A DNA stretch of 6,757 nucleotides from Candidatus Cloacimonadota bacterium (GTDB lineage: Bacteria > Cloacimonadota > Cloacimonadia > JGIOTU-2), in contig JAGGUR010000092.1 of assembly GCA_021158425.1 (NCBI GenBank), positions 1 to 6,757 on the forward strand. Direction: 5' to 3'. This document shows, in pieces, positions 4,954 through 6,757 of the stretch; position 1 is the stretch's first letter; the number at the start of each line of letters is the position of its first letter. Below the pieces are notes generated by a model. It was not told where the DNA came from. It was given only the letters and a program-made list of their open reading frames with translations, and searched no databases. The translations under genes and the position numbers were made by a program.

Positions 4954-6757
4954 ATTACTATTCCTAATTGTCCTCATTTTGCTTTTTACTACCGCATTCA
5001 CTCAAGAATATTTTTCTCTTTTAGAAAAAAAGAAGGTCATAAAGATTACAGAAAATTCTAATAATTACGATATTGGCTTTCAGAATATAATTGCAAATTC
5101 CGAAACTGTAACGGTTCAAAATGATACAATTAGAAAGAATATAGATTACAAAATGTTTTATAAAGAAGGGAAAATCACAATCTTAAAACGATACCCAACA
5201 GATACAGAAATCATTATAACTTTTAAGGTTTTCCCGAAAGATTTAAAATACTCGTTTTATAGATTTCAGAAACAAAAAACTTCTAACAAAAAAGATTATA
5301 GACCGATAAGAACCACGCATAAAGAGTCTGAATATTCTTCTTCATCCAATCTAAATATTTCTGGAAGTAAGAGTTTTGCCATTTCAGTTGGGAATCAGGC
5401 AGATATGGATTTTGACCAATCATTATATCTACAGATTGATGGAGAACTCTCTGAGAGAATATTTCTTAAAGCACAACTTTCTGACAATAACTCTCCAATC
5501 GCTCCAGAGGGAACCACCAAAAAGATAAGTGAATTGGATAAGATGTTTATTAAAGTTTATTCTGGTAATTATGCACTTTCTTTTGGAGACTTCTTTTGCA
5601 AATTTGACGATACTCATTTTGCGAATTATGAGTATAAATTAGAAGGTGTAAATTTCCAATGGGATGGAAGGAATAACCTGGATGTTGCAGGTGCAATTTC
5701 TAATGGTGATTTTATATCTCACAAATTTTATGGTGTGGAAGGAAAGCAGGGACCTTATTATCTCCCTGGAAAGAATAGCTCATATGTAAAAATCCTGTCT
5801 GGAACAGAGAAAATATATTTAAATGGAAAATTACTCTCAAGAGGCGATGATTATACGATTGATTATAATGAGGGTTCTTTAACTTTTAAGAATAAGAATG
5901 TCATCACAGAAAATTCTTATATTATTGCCGATTATGAATACTCTGCAGAGGATTTCCGAAGTAATTTCTATTTAGGCTCAGGTAATTTCCATTTTTTTGA
6001 TAATAATGCTAAATTGTTTTTTAAAATTCTGTCTAATAACAATGATAAGGAAAAACCTTTGAATTATACCTTCTCTGATAGTGATAAGGAGATTTTATCT
6101 CAAGCTGGCGATGACCCGATGAAAGCTCGCAAAATCGGAGCTGATTCTGTGGGAGTCGGTAAAGGGAATTACATTTTAATACCAGACTCATCTGGCTATC
6201 ATTACCAGTATAATGATTCTTTGGGAAATTATCTCGTGAGTTTCTCTTATGTTGGAGAAAGAAAGGGGTCTTACGTAAAATCCGGATATAATCAATTTGA
6301 ATGGGTAGGAAAAGGAAGAGGAGATTATATTTCAGAAATTCAACTACCAATGCCTGAAAAAAATCTTAACATTGATTTCGGGTCTAAGCTAAAGCTGGGT
6401 AAAGTCTTACTCTATTCTGAAGGGATAATTTCAAATTATGATAAGAATAGTTTTTCTAAAATTGATGATGAGGATGATTTTGGTTTCGCATTATTCAATG
6501 AAATAAGATTTAAAAGTGATATTTCAAATATTGGAAGGACTGAGAATTCATTTTTCTATCAATACATTGATAAAAATTATCATCCATTAACACGAACAGA
6601 ATCAGCAGAAACTGAATATGAATATTCTCAATTTATAAAAGCAGATACTGTAGATGCAATTCAATACGGTGCTGATATTTTGCTTGAAATAAAAAATTGG
6701 GCAAAAAACCGTATCAAATTTTCTGAAAAAAATCTAAAATCAATTGCCCAAAGTAGA
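4946..6757 (+). CDS. Large exported beta-rich envelope protein, C-terminus outside window
   Basis: The frame is open from ATG 4946 to the window edge, giving 604 residues with no stop, so the gene is partial at its 3' end. Residues 1-20 (MKKLLFLIVLILLFTTAFTQ) form a clear Sec signal peptide without a lipobox cysteine. The mature part is rich in Tyr, Phe, Asn, Asp and Ser, with alternating polar and hydrophobic strands. ISGSKSFAISVGN (about 138-150) and SPIAPEGTTKKISELDKMFI (183-202) resemble conserved stretches I recall from large uncharacterised exported proteins of candidate phyla. A module with E, NG, L, RG and DYxIDYxxGxLTF occurs at 287-314 and in diverged form at 52-79. I infer a surface or outer-membrane beta-structured protein. 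No enzymatic motif is seen and its function is unknown. The start follows the gene-start cassette. Confidence 0.75.
   Translation, partial: MKKLLFLIVLILLFTTAFTQEYFSLLEKKKVIKITENSNNYDIGFQNIIANSETVTVQNDTIRKNIDYKMFYKEGKITILKRYPTDTEIIITFKVFPKDLKYSFYRFQKQKTSNKKDYRPIRTTHKESEYSSSSNLNISGSKSFAISVGNQADMDFDQSLYLQIDGELSERIFLKAQLSDNNSPIAPEGTTKKISELDKMFIKVYSGNYALSFGDFFCKFDDTHFANYEYKLEGVNFQWDGRNNLDVAGAISNGDFISHKFYGVEGKQGPYYLPGKNSSYVKILSGTEKIYLNGKLLSRGDDYTIDYNEGSLTFKNKNVITENSYIIADYEYSAEDFRSNFYLGSGNFHFFDNNAKLFFKILSNNNDKEKPLNYTFSDSDKEILSQAGDDPMKARKIGADSVGVGKGNYILIPDSSGYHYQYNDSLGNYLVSFSYVGERKGSYVKSGYNQFEWVGKGRGDYISEIQLPMPEKNLNIDFGSKLKLGKVLLYSEGIISNYDKNSFSKIDDEDDFGFALFNEIRFKSDISNIGRTENSFFYQYIDKNYHPLTRTESAETEYEYSQFIKADTVDAIQYGADILLEIKNWAKNRIKFSEKNLKSIAQSR

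Noticed and set aside
6033..6350. Reverse-strand 105-codon frame
   Set aside because: It is antisense to the exported-protein gene, whose frame is open and sensible throughout, and it shows no family features.

Overview
The window is AT-rich (about one third G+C by eye) and carries five protein-coding genes, all on the + strand. They are separated by spacers full of short reiterated words and inverted repeats. No rRNA, tRNA, CRISPR array or transposase gene was found. Three things suggest a diderm bacterium of an FCB-like or candidate phylum, for example Cloacimonadota or WOR-3-type lineages. These are the large exported beta-rich protein at the right end, the paired PspC-type proteins, and spacers carrying 'CTTTGTG / CTCTGCG' reiterations directly before start codons. 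This placement is inference from pattern memory and is not proven by the window.

Left part (1-1571). A 206-base spacer holds repeat fragments, a perfect 18-base palindrome and a reiterated octamer. A 454-residue membrane protein follows. Its cytoplasmic N-terminal domain looks like a degenerate PP2C-type phosphatase fold, followed by one transmembrane helix and a PQQ-like beta-propeller predicted to lie outside the membrane. A relatively GC-rich 150-base spacer with nested inverted repeats comes next.

Middle part (1725-4653). Three genes form a probable operon: an HD-domain hydrolase, an APC-family amino-acid permease fused to a PTS EIIA-type domain, and a tandem PspC-domain membrane protein. 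The permease stop codon and the PspC start overlap as ATGA, implying translational coupling. A 9-base minisatellite that is also a long hairpin lies between the nearest Shine-Dalgarno-like sequence and the permease start. The group could couple amino-acid uptake to an intracellular signal (EIIA phosphorylation or nucleotide hydrolysis) and to membrane-stress sensing, but only co-location supports that.

Right part (4654-6757). A 292-base spacer packed with inverted and direct repeats precedes a secreted protein of at least 604 residues that runs off the window. It has a clear signal peptide and two copies of a beta-rich module, and is probably a cell-envelope or surface protein of unnamed function.

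No complete new biological system is evident. The points most worth following are the pseudo-phosphatase/propeller membrane protein, the repeated gene-start cassette, and the hairpin minisatellite in the permease leader.
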